Assembly (NCBI GenBank): GCA_030704615.1
Contig: CM060734.1
Coordinates: 13,268,001 to 13,332,000, forward strand
DNA length: 64,000 bases
Source of the DNA: Takakia lepidozioides
Lineage: Eukaryota; Streptophyta; Takakiopsida; Takakiales; Takakiaceae
Reading direction: 5' to 3'
Position 1 is the stretch's first letter. Every line of letters starts with the position of its first letter. The position numbers were made by a program, and so were the translations under genes. The notes beneath the pieces are model-generated. The model ran no database searches. It had not been told where the DNA came from and saw only the letters and a program-made list of their open reading frames with translations. Below are positions 10,511 through 20,469 of this stretch, one piece after another.

Positions 10511-11054
10511 AGTTTATGAGCGAGAATGGCGAGATCGTCCGCATACGCGGCTGCAGAGATTGCGTTGGTAGAGGTTTTGTAATGATAGCCTAAGTTACCA
10601 CGATCAATCCATCTAAGGAGAGGTTCCAAGAAGATAATAAAAAGGTAGGGGCTTAAGGTATCCCCTTGGATGGTACCGCATAGGATAGGGATGGGGGGGG
10701 GGTGGTGCCATAGTATGAGCTGCCGGAGTATTCCGTGGTACTCCCGTTGTAGATGTTATCTATGAGTTGAATAACATCAGAAGGGTAACCCAGGTCTGTC
10801 ATGATTGCGAGAAGTCGAGCATGGTCTAGGGATCCATAGACGTTTTTAAAGTCAATGTAGAGGAGATAGATGTCTTGTTTGGTGAGTTTGGCATCTTCAA
10901 GGGCGGAGATAACATATTGTATTTGTCGGGTGGTACTTCGTGTGGCTCGGAAGCCTTCCTGGGGATCACTGAGGATACGGTGGTGTTCCCCATACCTGGA
11001 GAGCATTGTGGTCAGCAGGCTAGTAAAGAGTTTATATATAGTGTTTGTTCGCAC
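10511..11054 (-). pseudogene. LINE reverse transcriptase, finger/palm half
   Basis: The minus strand encodes TNTIYKLFTSLLTTMLSR, DPQEGFRATRST, LLYIDFKNVYGSLDH and, after a frameshift near 10,650, GDTLSPYLFIIFLEPLLRW and AAAYADDLAILAHKL. These are the ordered RT motifs of a LINE, with YADD at the catalytic site. The coding ends in ...HKL exactly at the LTR boundary (10,510/10,511), and the continuation VNRQLDKL is found at 2240 on the other strand. Upstream it is cut at ~11,054, next to an oppositely oriented LINE 5' segment. Disabled by truncation and frameshift. Confidence 0.85.
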
Positions 11055-11055
11055 C

Positions 11056-11540
11056 TCATATTATTACGGTGTGGAGATATTCACCCCAATCTAGGCCCTC
11101 CCACCCTTAGCGATATCATTTTCCTACTCCCACCCGACCCCCAAGAGAGATACTCCCTATATTTCCACCCTGACACGATGTCACTCAGCATAATTACCGG
11201 CATATCCTCGACCACTTCTCCCCCTTTCACAGCCCCGCCCCTCCCCGCCCCCCCCCCCCCCCACAGCTTATCTCTACTTTTGGCCTTCCCACCAGTCTAT
11301 ACCTCGCCCTCCACACAGCCATCCATAAACTCTCTACATTCCCCACCCAACACATCCTCTTCTATCTGATCGTCCTTGTTTCCCCTCTACCAACTACATG
11401 CAACCACTTCTTTGAAACCCACTCCGAGTCCCGCTTACACTCACTCCTCCTCCGGTTACATAATCTTCCGCCATGCCCTCACAATTACCTAGCCCCGCCA
11501 CACCACCTGGCTACGCTACACTCATCTGTCAAGGTATTTT
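11056..11540 (+). pseudogene. LINE ORF2 N-terminal region with a degenerate 2A-like motif
   Basis: The plus strand reads HLILLRCGDIHPNLGPPTLS near 11,056-11,110 and continues as Pro/Ser-rich sequence, including a 12-14 C homopolymer near 11,250. (L)L-x-x-GDIxxNPGP strings are found at the start of LINE endonuclease/RT proteins and resemble the viral D(V/I)ExNPGP 2A sequence. Here the NPGP is NLGP. The coding breaks off at ~11,540, where the plus-strand gypsy element begins, and what is probably the same LINE resumes with its endonuclease at ~22,100. Confidence 0.65.
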
Positions 11541-12480
11541 ACCACTAGTGTGAAACTAGCTAGGAAATAGCTAGCTTTTACATATTGACATTTGGGATTG
11601 GCCCAAGTGTAAGTCTAGGGGTTAAGGCAGATTTAGGCCCTGGAGTGGTTATCTTCATGGCAAGCGTGGGAGGCTCATCTTTTTCGAGTTGAGCCTCACC
11701 GCGCCTAGCTATGGCGCCGTAGTGTGGATTCCCCATGGCGTGGGGTGCACTTGGCTTGACTTGTATTTGAGTGATGAGGTTATATATGCATGAGTTTATG
11801 CTTCAGCTTTGTGAGCTCGCATGAGCTTGTGCTTGTATTCTTCTTCTTTATCACTCGAGAAAGATCAGCTCGTATCTGTGAGTGCCAGATACGAGTTAGT
11901 TGTAGCACTTGTGGTTTTCGCTTGAGAATGAGAGAAACCAGGTTGTTATGCATGTGGGTTACGATATGGTAGACCTTGGCATTCGATCTTCAATTTCAGA
12001 GATAAAAGCACCATGTTGCAGGTAATTCCAGAGCACCTTGATGGTTTCAGATTGTGCACATGCATAAGCAATCACGATTGGAAAGAGGATCAATTAAGAG
12101 CAGGTTATAGTGGCTTTGGTGGCAAAGCTGAGAACTGACCTTGGGAATGCGAGCTTTCATTGTGTGAAGGATTGCAAGACCAAGCGAAAGGGCTGATTTG
12201 GCTTGGGGCAAATCAGTGCACTTTGTGGAGTATGTTGAGATTGGGTTTCAATCTCAAGGTTCAGCATTGAAAGGGCTCTTGCCATGGCAAGAGCAGGGCT
12301 GGAACAGGAGCTAAGAGGTGCGGCAAGGCCATGGAATGTGCACCTAGGGTTTCAGAGCTTGGAAGAAGAGCTCTTGCACCACAAGAGGAGTGTCTTGTGG
12401 CTGGAAATGTAAACCTTAGGGCTTTAGGAGCTTGGCAAAGGCTGTGGAGTGCTTAGTCTTGTCATAGAGAGCATCAAGGA

Positions 12481-12990
12481 GCCAAGGAGCCAAGATAGGG
12501 GGCTGATATTACCTCTTGTGTGAAGGGGATACATGTGTGGAGCATGCATTCAGCCAAGATAGGGGGCTGATATTACCTCTTGTGTGAAGAGGATGCATGT
12601 GTGGAGCATGCATTCAGCCTATTGAAGCTTCCATCTTCAAGCTTGGAGGGCAAGCAAGGAAGAGGGAAGGGCTGACTTCTCTTATGTGAGGGCAACGCAT
12701 GTGTGGAGCATGCTTTCAGCCCGTTAAAGGCTTGTATTTTTAGGTTTGGGAGTGCAAGAAATGAAGGAAGGGGCTGGTTTCCCTGTAGGGCATGTGTGGA
12801 GCATGCTTTCAGCCCGCTGAAGCTTGTATTTTCAAGTTTGTGGGTGCAAGAAATGAAGCAAAGGAACTGATTCTCTTATGGTGAGAATGGGGCATGTGTG
12901 GAGCCCATTGAGGCTCTTGTTTTCAAGCTTTAGAGAGCTAGAATGGAAGGGCTAGGGCTGGTTTCCACTTGGGGTGAAAGAAAAACATTT
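12481..12990 (+). repeat. Minisatellite-like array inside the LTR
   Basis: Five or so degenerate units contain (T)GTGTGGAGCATGC(A/T)TTCAGCC followed by gaagcttg...ttcaag and ggctgattt/ctctta. The first two units (about 12,490-12,620) are almost identical and 66-70 bp apart; later ones are ~110-130 bp and more diverged. Related AGCATGCTTTCAGCC sequence occurs in the minus-strand element near 59.7-59.85 kb. Confidence 0.7.
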
Positions 12991-13409
12991 GTAGGGCATA
13001 TGTAAGTTGGGGTTTAACTTCAAGCTTGAAGGGAGCACAACTCTTGAAGCAGCAGGTGCAGGGGCTGGATTAGGTGCGAAGGGGCGTGCTATGGTCAAGA
13101 AAAACGCGTGAATGAGTGCCTACAAGGGCTGGAAGTCAGCCATGTTTGGTTAGTCGCCATAGGGATCAATGACGCTGTTTTGTGAGTTAAAAGGAAGCTT
13201 GTGCACTTAGTTTTGGTTGGAAACATCTTCCTTTGGAATTAGAGCTACTATTGGTGGTGTGTGGGAGCCATAAAGAGCAAGAATACCTTGCTGATTTCCT
13301 CACAGCCGCCATAGCTCGGTGCAAAGAAACCTAGAGTCCAAGAGACACAAACCCTAGTTGGCGTGGCTAAACCCCTTCAGAGAAATGGCTAAACTGCCAT
13401 GAGCGGCCA

Positions 13410-13870
13410 TGGATGCGGCTGTGATGGGTTGTGACGGACTGTGACAGGTTATGGCCTGTGGGGCTATGACTGACTGTGACTGGCTGTGACAGGCTGTGAC
13501 CTGTGGCCTGTGGGGTTGTGATGGGCTGTGACGTGCTGTGACAGGCTGTGCCCTGTGGCCTTTGGGGCTGTGACAGGCTGTGGCCTGTGGGGCTGTGATC
13601 CTGTGACCTGTGTAGGGCTGTGACAGGCTGTGACGGGCTGTGCCCTGTGGCCTTTGGGACTGTGATGGGCTGTTCCATGTGGCCTTTGGGGCTGTGACAG
13701 GCTATGACCTGTGGCTTGTGGGGCTGTGATGGACTGTGACCTGTGGGGCTATGACCATGTGACCTGTGTAGGGCTGTGACAGGCTGTGACGGCTGTGACC
13801 AGTGATCTGTGTGGGCCTGTGCTGGTCTATGGTGGCCCATGTTGACCTGTGGACGGCCTGTGCTGACTCG
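13410..13870 (+). repeat. TGTGAC-type simple array inside the LTR
   Basis: Dozens of copies of GGCTGTGAC(A/G/C)GG and CTGTG(A/G)CCTGTGG in one strand orientation. The 184-codon minus ORF over it (HSPSQPVTA repeats) is only a translation of the array. Similar TGTGAC/GTCACA arrays occur at 2107-2238, 5619-5770 and 9725-9885. Confidence 0.85.
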
Positions 13871-14570
13871 TGGAGGCACTGGTGGACTGCCTGAGGACTG
13901 GCATGTGGTCTTGAAGGCCAAATTTTGAAGCTCGTGGAGGGCGGTTTGAGGAGTGTCTTCATGATATTCCCATGGTCATGCAAGTGAGAGAAGAGAAGAG
14001 AGGAAGAGTGTTGGGATGAGGGCATGCTGGGGTTAGGCATTGCTTTAGCTTCTCTTCCTCGTAGTTTTCCCTCTCATTAGGCCAAGACCTTTCCGTAGGT
14101 GGAGGCAAGAGTCAATCCGGGTTTGGGCTGGGGTGTCCTTACAGGAGCAACACCGTGGAGTTGTTTTTGGTGTGGGGGAGTTGTCGTTCTGATTTCTTGT
14201 GTTTGGATCCCCTCCATACCTGCATGCTTGACTGTGCGTCATGTTAGTTTTGTGTGGGCGCTTGTTTTTATAGGTGATTGGTCCGGATTTGATCACCGGC
14301 CAGTCCTAGAGCATGCTGTCGATGGTGAGGCTGGGATGATGACCAGTCAGACCATCATTGTTTCTCCTATGGTGAGGTTGGAGGTGATGACCAGCCAACC
14401 ATAGGAGTGCTTGCGGTGGATGCAGGTGCAGGTGTATGCTATGTTAGGAACCTAGTATTCCAAACCATAAGCCGCAACAGGTTCTCTACCCGGTTACCTT
14501 GTAGAGAGGGGGTTAGGGACATGTTCATGACAGGTTGAGTGACAGTTTGTCAACACGGAGGTGCCACTAG

Positions 14571-15805
14571 TTGCTGGGGACAGTGCCGGTTCGAGCACTA
14601 GTGATACTAGTGGGTACACGAGACAAGGTGTGCGGTTTAGGCCACCTTCACCTCCTGTGTCTTCTACGGAAGGTTCTGATTCGGATTGTGAATCAGGAGG
14701 ACTCTCACCGGCGGTGCAAGTTGTTTCCTTGCCATTTCTTGTGGGACACAATGGAGGAGATGTATGGAGCTACCAAGGGGCCACGAAGGTACTCTGGGGC
14801 GGTGGGCACCATCGAGTTGGATGACTTTATCCAAGAGTTTGATAGTTGGTGTGACTTGCAGCAAATGCGCAATCCACAACTGTTTACGCCTTTTATGGCA
14901 TGGAAGGGGCTATTTCAGCACCTTGAGGGGCCGCCCATGGATGATTACCATGAGTTCAGGTGGGGGCATGAGGTTGAGATGGAGGAGTGGATGATGTACT
15001 GGTCACCCGACTATGTCTCCATCACTAGGGGCACTAGAGCCACGAGGGCAGTGGCTACACCTGCCGCTGCACCGGCAGCTTCAACAAGCAGCAGTGGGAC
15101 TGGTGGTACCGAAGCTACGATGTCCACCCAAGCCACTACCGCACCAGTACCAGTACCCGTGCCTGCCTTCAACCCTATTATGGAGTTCTTCGAAGAGTTG
15201 AGAGGGAACTACCAAGGGGGTGAGGACAGAGAAGTTGCGGAGCTTGCAAGAGTTCCAACGGAAGCCTACTGAGAGCTTGAGGGAGGCTTTCACTCGCATG
15301 AGGCGCTTGATAAATGTAACCCAAGGGGTTACGGAAGCTCATGCAGTCCAATTCTGGTATGGGATATTGGACAAGGAGTTGAGGAGAAGGGTGCGGGATG
15401 CAACTCTCCTACAAGCGGCCCAACCCACCTTAGCAAATGTGTTTTTGCTGGCAGAGCAGATAGAGCTCAACATGGTGGAGGAACGAGTGGTCACGGTGGG
15501 ATTTACTAAGGAGACACCACGGGGTAGTGGTGCTCCTAGCCAACCACTACCTCAACGTGCTCAAGGTAACAAGGGGGCTCAGGTGAAGCTCAGGGAAGGA
15601 CAGAGAGGACCTCAGATGCAGGGGTCTCTCCCTTCATTTGCAGGCCAACAACGGGCGGAGGTGGTGTGTTGGACATGTGGAGGACCCCATATCAAGAAGG
15701 ATTGCCCAGAGGGAGGCAAAGGGCCGGCACATGCATAACCTGCACAATTGCAGTGTGGGCATTGTGGCAAGCACGGGCATGGAGAGGCCCAGTGTTATGG
15801 TTTGC
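14571..15805 (+). pseudogene. gag of the methyltransferase-bearing gypsy element
   Basis: Coding can be followed over three frames. An N-terminal part (SAGSSTSDTSGYTR; GVRFRPPSPP) at 14,577-14,760 is shared with 58,239-58,070 on the minus strand. A helical capsid-like part follows (MEEMYGATKGPRRYSG, LFTPFMAWKGLFQHLEG) at 14,751-15,270, then a second capsid part (LRSLQEFQRKPTESL; FWYGILDKELRRRV) at 15,220-15,740. Two zinc knuckles follow: CWTCGGPHIKKDC (CX2CX3HX4C) and, after a stop, CGHCGKHGHGEAQC (CX2CX4HX4C). Two knuckles and a retrotransposon-gag-like region are standard for Ty3/gypsy. The breaks make it non-functional as assembled. The exact start is uncertain because no ATG is shared by the two copies. 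Confidence 0.8.
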
Positions 15806-16002
15806 ATCCTGAGTTGCGCCCAGGCCAGTTCCAAGGGAATAATGGTGGCCGGGGGCGAGGTGGAGCCGCCCAGAGATGATGAGGTGGCCAGGCACAAGGT
15901 GCAGGCTAAGGACAAGCTCAACATGGCCAAGGACGTGGAGGTCAGGGTGTTGACCAAGGCATGGCCAACCGGCTTCAGCAGCTAGAGTAGAGGCTCGCTG
16001 CC

Positions 16003-17110
16003 ATGGCTACAACTCAGGTGGTACCGGCTCCAAGGCCGGATGGTCCACCTCCGGCTCCTGAGGGAGGAGATATGGGAGGCATGGGATTCATGTGCGGGGT
16101 AGCACTACCACCAGTGCAAGTGGAGTCGGCGGCGGCAGTGACCCGAGGAGCAGCACGAGTTCCTGAGCCACGAGGTGCAGAGGTGGAGTTGGATCCACAG
16201 CGTGGGGAAGCAAGCCGTCAGGCGAGGCTTCCTCAATCATTCACATTGGCGGAGACAGTGTCGACGTCATCCATGGCACCTAGTTCTCGCCCGATTGTTA
16301 CCGAGGCGGAGGTTACTATGTCATTGGGGAGAGCTACATGGGCAACACCACTACCTAGTGTTGCCAAAGCTACGGCAGCTAGTGTCTGCTGGGAGCGGCC
16401 ACATCTTGTGTGCCAGGCTCCATTGTTCTCGGCTACCATAATTGCGACGCAGGGGGTAAGACCAGCTGAGGTGTTCAGGCTGGCAGCTACACTCTGTGAG
16501 AGTGGGGAGGTTACTTCATCTTCTGCGGAGATAGTGGGAGGTGTAGTGCCGGAGGGATCCTCGGATTTGAGGGTCAAGACTGCCACGGCGGCACCATGGC
16601 AAGTTGCAACTGTCAGGTTGATGGAGCTGTCAGCTAGGCCAGCCATTGAGCGCGCCATGGTGACACCTGGAGTTGTCATGGTAGACAACCAGGATGACAT
16701 TTTCTGTTTGAGTGTACCAGCAGGCAAGAGGTACCGGCCACTACGGGTCTTGTTGGACTCGGGGCTCAGCCATTGATGTTGGGCAGAGCTGCTATTATAG
16801 GCTTGGCCTCACGGAGGCGGATATGGAGCCTTGTCATTTCTAGATACAGACGTCTCTGGGAGGATTGAGCAGGCTCGGGCATGACACGGCGTGAGTTGGC
16901 TATCAGACTACGGCCGGATCACCCTATAGATGACTCAGTAATGTGAGCCAAGGCCATTGTGACAGACGCGGTCTCATACGATGTCCTAGTTGGTGGGGCA
17001 GTGTGGTACCCCATGGGCTTCACCCTGGATTTTTGGGAGGAGTCAGCTTCCTATAGGCTGGATGGCAGTCAGGGAAGGCCAGCGTGTGTCAGCTCCTGTG
17101 ATGTTTCATA
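16003..17110 (+). pseudogene. Linker and aspartic protease of the gypsy element
   Basis: A 257-codon open frame (16,003-16,776) is Ala/Pro/Val-rich and of low complexity, ending in RPLRVLLDSG. The hydrophobic-hydrophobic-D-S-G string is the protease active site. A one-base shift just after it gives the continuation AQPLMLGRAA, and further frames give DVLVGGAVWYPMGFTLDFW near 16,980-17,040, a conserved stretch after the protease. The protease would release gag and pol products in the particle. The break within the active-site region means this copy could not work unless the shift is an assembly error. Confidence 0.65.
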
Positions 17111-17399
17111 GGAGGAGTTGCGGTTGCCCAGCGGGGCAAGATGCCGACACTAGCAACATTCACAGCTGCAGTGACTTGGCCTGGATAGTTGCTAGAAGGG
17201 CAACACCATTCAGAGGATGACACACCTCCAGAGCATGATGACATGTATGGTTGGCGGAGTTGCCTGCCATGGTTGCTCAGACTCCAGTTGGGGCACGAGC
17301 AAGGATTTGCAGCACGGGTTGCTGATCGACGGGTGCAACAAGCCTGGGTGGAGGCTTTTGTACCCTCAGGAGAGGAGAGAGTGCGGGGATTGCACCAGG

Positions 17400-18483
17400 A
17401 CCACCTCAGTTGTCTCCATTGGACACCACACCTATTTTGTGGGCAGTATCCGGATGAAGGCTTTGCCTTCTGGACTTGTTTGGTGGGATCAGCCCGGATT
17501 GGCTGCTGTGCTACAGTAGGTGTACGAGTTCGATGTTACTTATGTGGCGAGGGATGAGATGTACGACGCGTCTCACTTCACCATGTTTGCCCAGTTAATA
17601 CACAGTACCCTGAGTTGTTGCCGGTGTGCTGCGTGATTTCGTGGATACCAGCAGACATTTCCTTGCTGGGGGCGCAAGATTTGGAGCGGGTTGGCTCCAT
17701 CCACTTGGTATGGCAGGTTGGCCTTGCCAAGGGCATTCATCACCGGGCATGGCAATGGATTGCGAGACTCGAGGTCGGGTCTGTTTTGGGAGATGGTGCG
17801 GGTTTTTGCGCCACTTACAGCTTCATCAGCTGTTCTCTCCGGCATACTCTTGCGAATGCCACTGAGGGCGATTCTCGGCCAGGGTGATGGCCAGTTGCAT
17901 CAAGTCCGGTCGTTGGCTTGGGTGAAGCAGTTGTTGGATGTGGAGTGTAGCTGCAGGGGGGTCACGGGCTCATCGTCCATGGCTATGTGGACTACCTTGA
18001 TGCAACCCGCACTGCTTAAGCATGCATTTGATGGGGTACAGCGGCGCACACACCTCAAGTGGATAACAGTTGGACACAGAGAGGCAGTCTCAGCGTGTGA
18101 GACACGATGACCGTTTGCCTTTGGCAGTGGTCAACAAGGTGGGTCAACCACAAACAACATTACCTACACTGCTCAGCTTCCTAGGATCGCATGCCTTTCC
18201 GGATAGTGGACCTAGCCTCCTGTGGGATGCTCAGTTGCAGCAGTTAGTGGAGCCTAATGCTGACGAGCGTGAGCGGGCAATGGGTTTTACCATTGGTACC
18301 ACAGCGGTGCCGTCTCTTTCTGAGGCATCACGTCGTCAGGTGTTAGGGCAAGCAATGGATCTCAATTGCTTGACCTGGATTATCAGCTTGGCTATGGCTG
18401 AGCAACGCAAAGTGCGGAGTATACTTCCCTTGATGGTCTCTCTGCCTACCGAGACGGTACAGGCAGTGAGTGGGGGCAAGTAG
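17400..18483 (+). pseudogene. C5-cytosine DNA methyltransferase carried by a Ty3/gypsy element (frameshifted copy)
   Basis: Motifs of 5-methylcytosine methyltransferases follow in order over several frames: motif I LLDLFGG (17,467-17,487), motif IV GWPCQG with the catalytic Cys (17,716-17,733), a motif VI region changed from ENV, a motif VIII-like SRAHRP (~17,967), and motifs IX-X ERERAMGF (18,265-18,288) and RRQVLGQAMDLN (~18,331-18,370). The 137-codon frame 18,070-18,483 holds IX-X intact. It aligns closely with the intact N-lobe at 56,730-57,581. The LG-x-AMD end and the AHRPRLWW-like motif VIII suggest a DNMT3/DRM-like origin, which is an inference. It sits between protease and RT and would be part of pol. 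At least three frameshifts make this copy inactive as read. Confidence 0.85.
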
Positions 18484-18779
18484 GTGAGGACCACGGGGTG
18501 CAGGCATCCATGGCACACGTGGGAGGTGCTCGAGGTTCAGAGGGAGTTGGCAGCCAAGGCGGCGGTGATGGATGATGTTGGGGATTTTTTCTCGGTGAGG
18601 AAGTCCTCAAGGATGAGATGATGGGGCAGGATGATGCCTCCTTGATGATCAGCAGGGAGTACTACTCAAGAGGTTGCAACATAGCAACCACTGGACGCAT
18701 CCTCTACCTCTCAGCCCACTGGACTTAAGGTTGTAGTTACAGAGGACAATTGGGAGCCTGACATTGGACCCATTGTCAC

Positions 18780-20170
18780 CGATGATAGAGAGACGTAACA
18801 GTGGTTTCCTGAGGGCTTACAGGAATTGCTTTGCCTTCAGTTTGAAGGACTTGGAGCAGTAAGTGTCAAGAGATCTGTTTGAGTTGGCCACTTACACGCC
18901 AATCTTTCGGAGACCCTATAGATACAGTGACATGGAGAGGTCTTTGATTCAGATGAGGACTCAGATCTCTGGGAGGCAGGTTTGGTGGAGCTCTCTTGGT
19001 GGAGAGTATGCTTCAGCCACAATGATGCCAGCTAAAAGGATGTCTATGGCAATTGGACGGAGACGTATGTGTGGTGATTACCGGCCTGTAAATCGTCAGA
19101 CTAAGTCCGATAAGTATGCCATGCCTACACTGGAGGAGATCTTTGATGCCATTGGGCATGCTAAGGTCTTTAACACTTTTGATTTACGATCCGAATATCA
19201 CCAGTTGTCGATCAAGGAGGCGGACAAGCGAAGGACGACATTCTGGGGGATCAATGAGCACGACAAGGATTGCCTATAGCAGTGGCGAGTCTTACCATTT
19301 GGCTTAAGAACGCTCCTGCAGAGTTTCATAGGAGTCATGGATAGGATTCTAGCATGGTGGACTTTGCTCGGTGCTACATAGATGACATCATCATCTTTAG
19401 TGCTACGGTGGAGGAGCATGAGAGACAAATCTTCAGGTGGATTGGAGCGCTTGAGAGCGCATGGATTGAAGTTGCATCCGGGGAAGTGTAATTTTTTCCA
19501 CACCAGATTGAGTATCTGGGTCACATGATATATCCTGGAGGATTGGGGGTACAACAGACTAAGGTAGAGGCTATTGCACAAATTCCACGCCCCCCGGATG
19601 TGAGCCGAGTTCGAGCTTTCATGGGGTTAGCAAACTACTATAGACGGTTTGTCAAGGGATTTAGTGCTATCGCAAAGGCTCTAACCAAGCTGACAAGGTG
19701 GACCAGGAGTGGCAGTGGGAAGATGAGCAGGAACAAGCTTTTCCAAGAGCTCAGGCGAGGTTTCCTCGGCTCCTATCCTGAGACGACCTATCAGGGGGCA
19801 TCCCTTTCAGCTGCATACGGATTGGAGCATGCTGGGACTTGGAGCGGTGCTCACACAGGTGGATGATGATGGAAGAGAGTTCGTAGTGGCTTATGCTAGC
19901 CCGCTCGAACAACGCTGAAGAGGCTAAGTACAGCTTATATGAGGGAGAGTGCTTAGCTGTAGTGTTGGCCGTGGGCACACTTCAAGTGGTTATCTTATGA
20001 CAATCTTTTCAACCCTTGTCACGGATCACACACCACTCAATGGTTGATGGAGTCAGACAAGCTTACGGGGAAGCTTGCACGGTGGGCACTCATACTCTAG
20101 GAGTATGACTTTCAGGTTTGTGCATCGACCGGGTTTGGTCACGGGATGCGGATGGATTGAGTCGCATCCT
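18780..20170 (+). pseudogene. Reverse transcriptase and RNase H of the gypsy element
   Basis: RT: DLFELATYTPIF, then CGDYRPVNRQTKSDKYAMPT (motif A region, 19,070-19,130), NTFDLRSEYHQL, RVLPFGLR and the catalytic YIDDIIIFS (~19,375-19,405), followed by YLGHMI and ANYYRRFVKGFSAIAKALT. RNase H: YASRSNNAEEAKYSLYEGECLAVV near 19,890-19,965, then DADGLSRI at the domain end (20,147-20,170). These motifs are specific for Ty3/gypsy pol. Stops and shifts occur throughout (for example a TAG before QWRVLPFG at 19,279). In the minus-strand relative the RT is deleted altogether. Confidence 0.85.
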
Positions 20171-20469
20171 GCACGAGCCAGCAGGATGACACTGAAGCTC
20201 AGTGGCATGTGAGACGGATGAGGAGATGGTGCCACATCGCATGTTGTTTGTGTATCTTGGCAGCGGGAGGTCAGATTGGACCTACAACAGGGATGACTAT
20301 AGACGTATTTTGAGGACCCTGAGGCTAGGATCGAGCCAGGTTGTGCCAGAGATATAATGAGGATTCGGCTGTGTTGGACTACCTCCGTACTGGAGACACG
20401 ACAACCACTGTGACTGCCAAGGAGAGGGATCCGATCCTGCAATGAGCAAGAGGTTCAAGTGGGAGGGGA

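Larger units (their letters stand above)
11552..14500 (+). repeat. Long 5' LTR/leader of the methyltransferase-bearing gypsy element
   Basis: Starts ...ACTAGTGTGAAACTAGC and contains no convincing gene. Blocks such as GGAGGCTCATCTT...GTTGAGCCTC, GTGGATTCCC and GGAGCATGCTTTCAGCC recur, in the same order, in the reverse complement of 58.3-60.96 kb, the corresponding part of the minus-strand copy. Most of it is probably LTR, but the LTR/leader border and a primer-binding site could not be fixed, and the 3' LTR of this copy appears cut short at ~22,090. Two internal repeat arrays are listed separately. Confidence 0.6.

Noticed and set aside
13367-13921. 184-codon Ser/Gln/His repeat protein on the minus strand
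   Set aside because: Pure translation of a TGTGAC-type DNA array.
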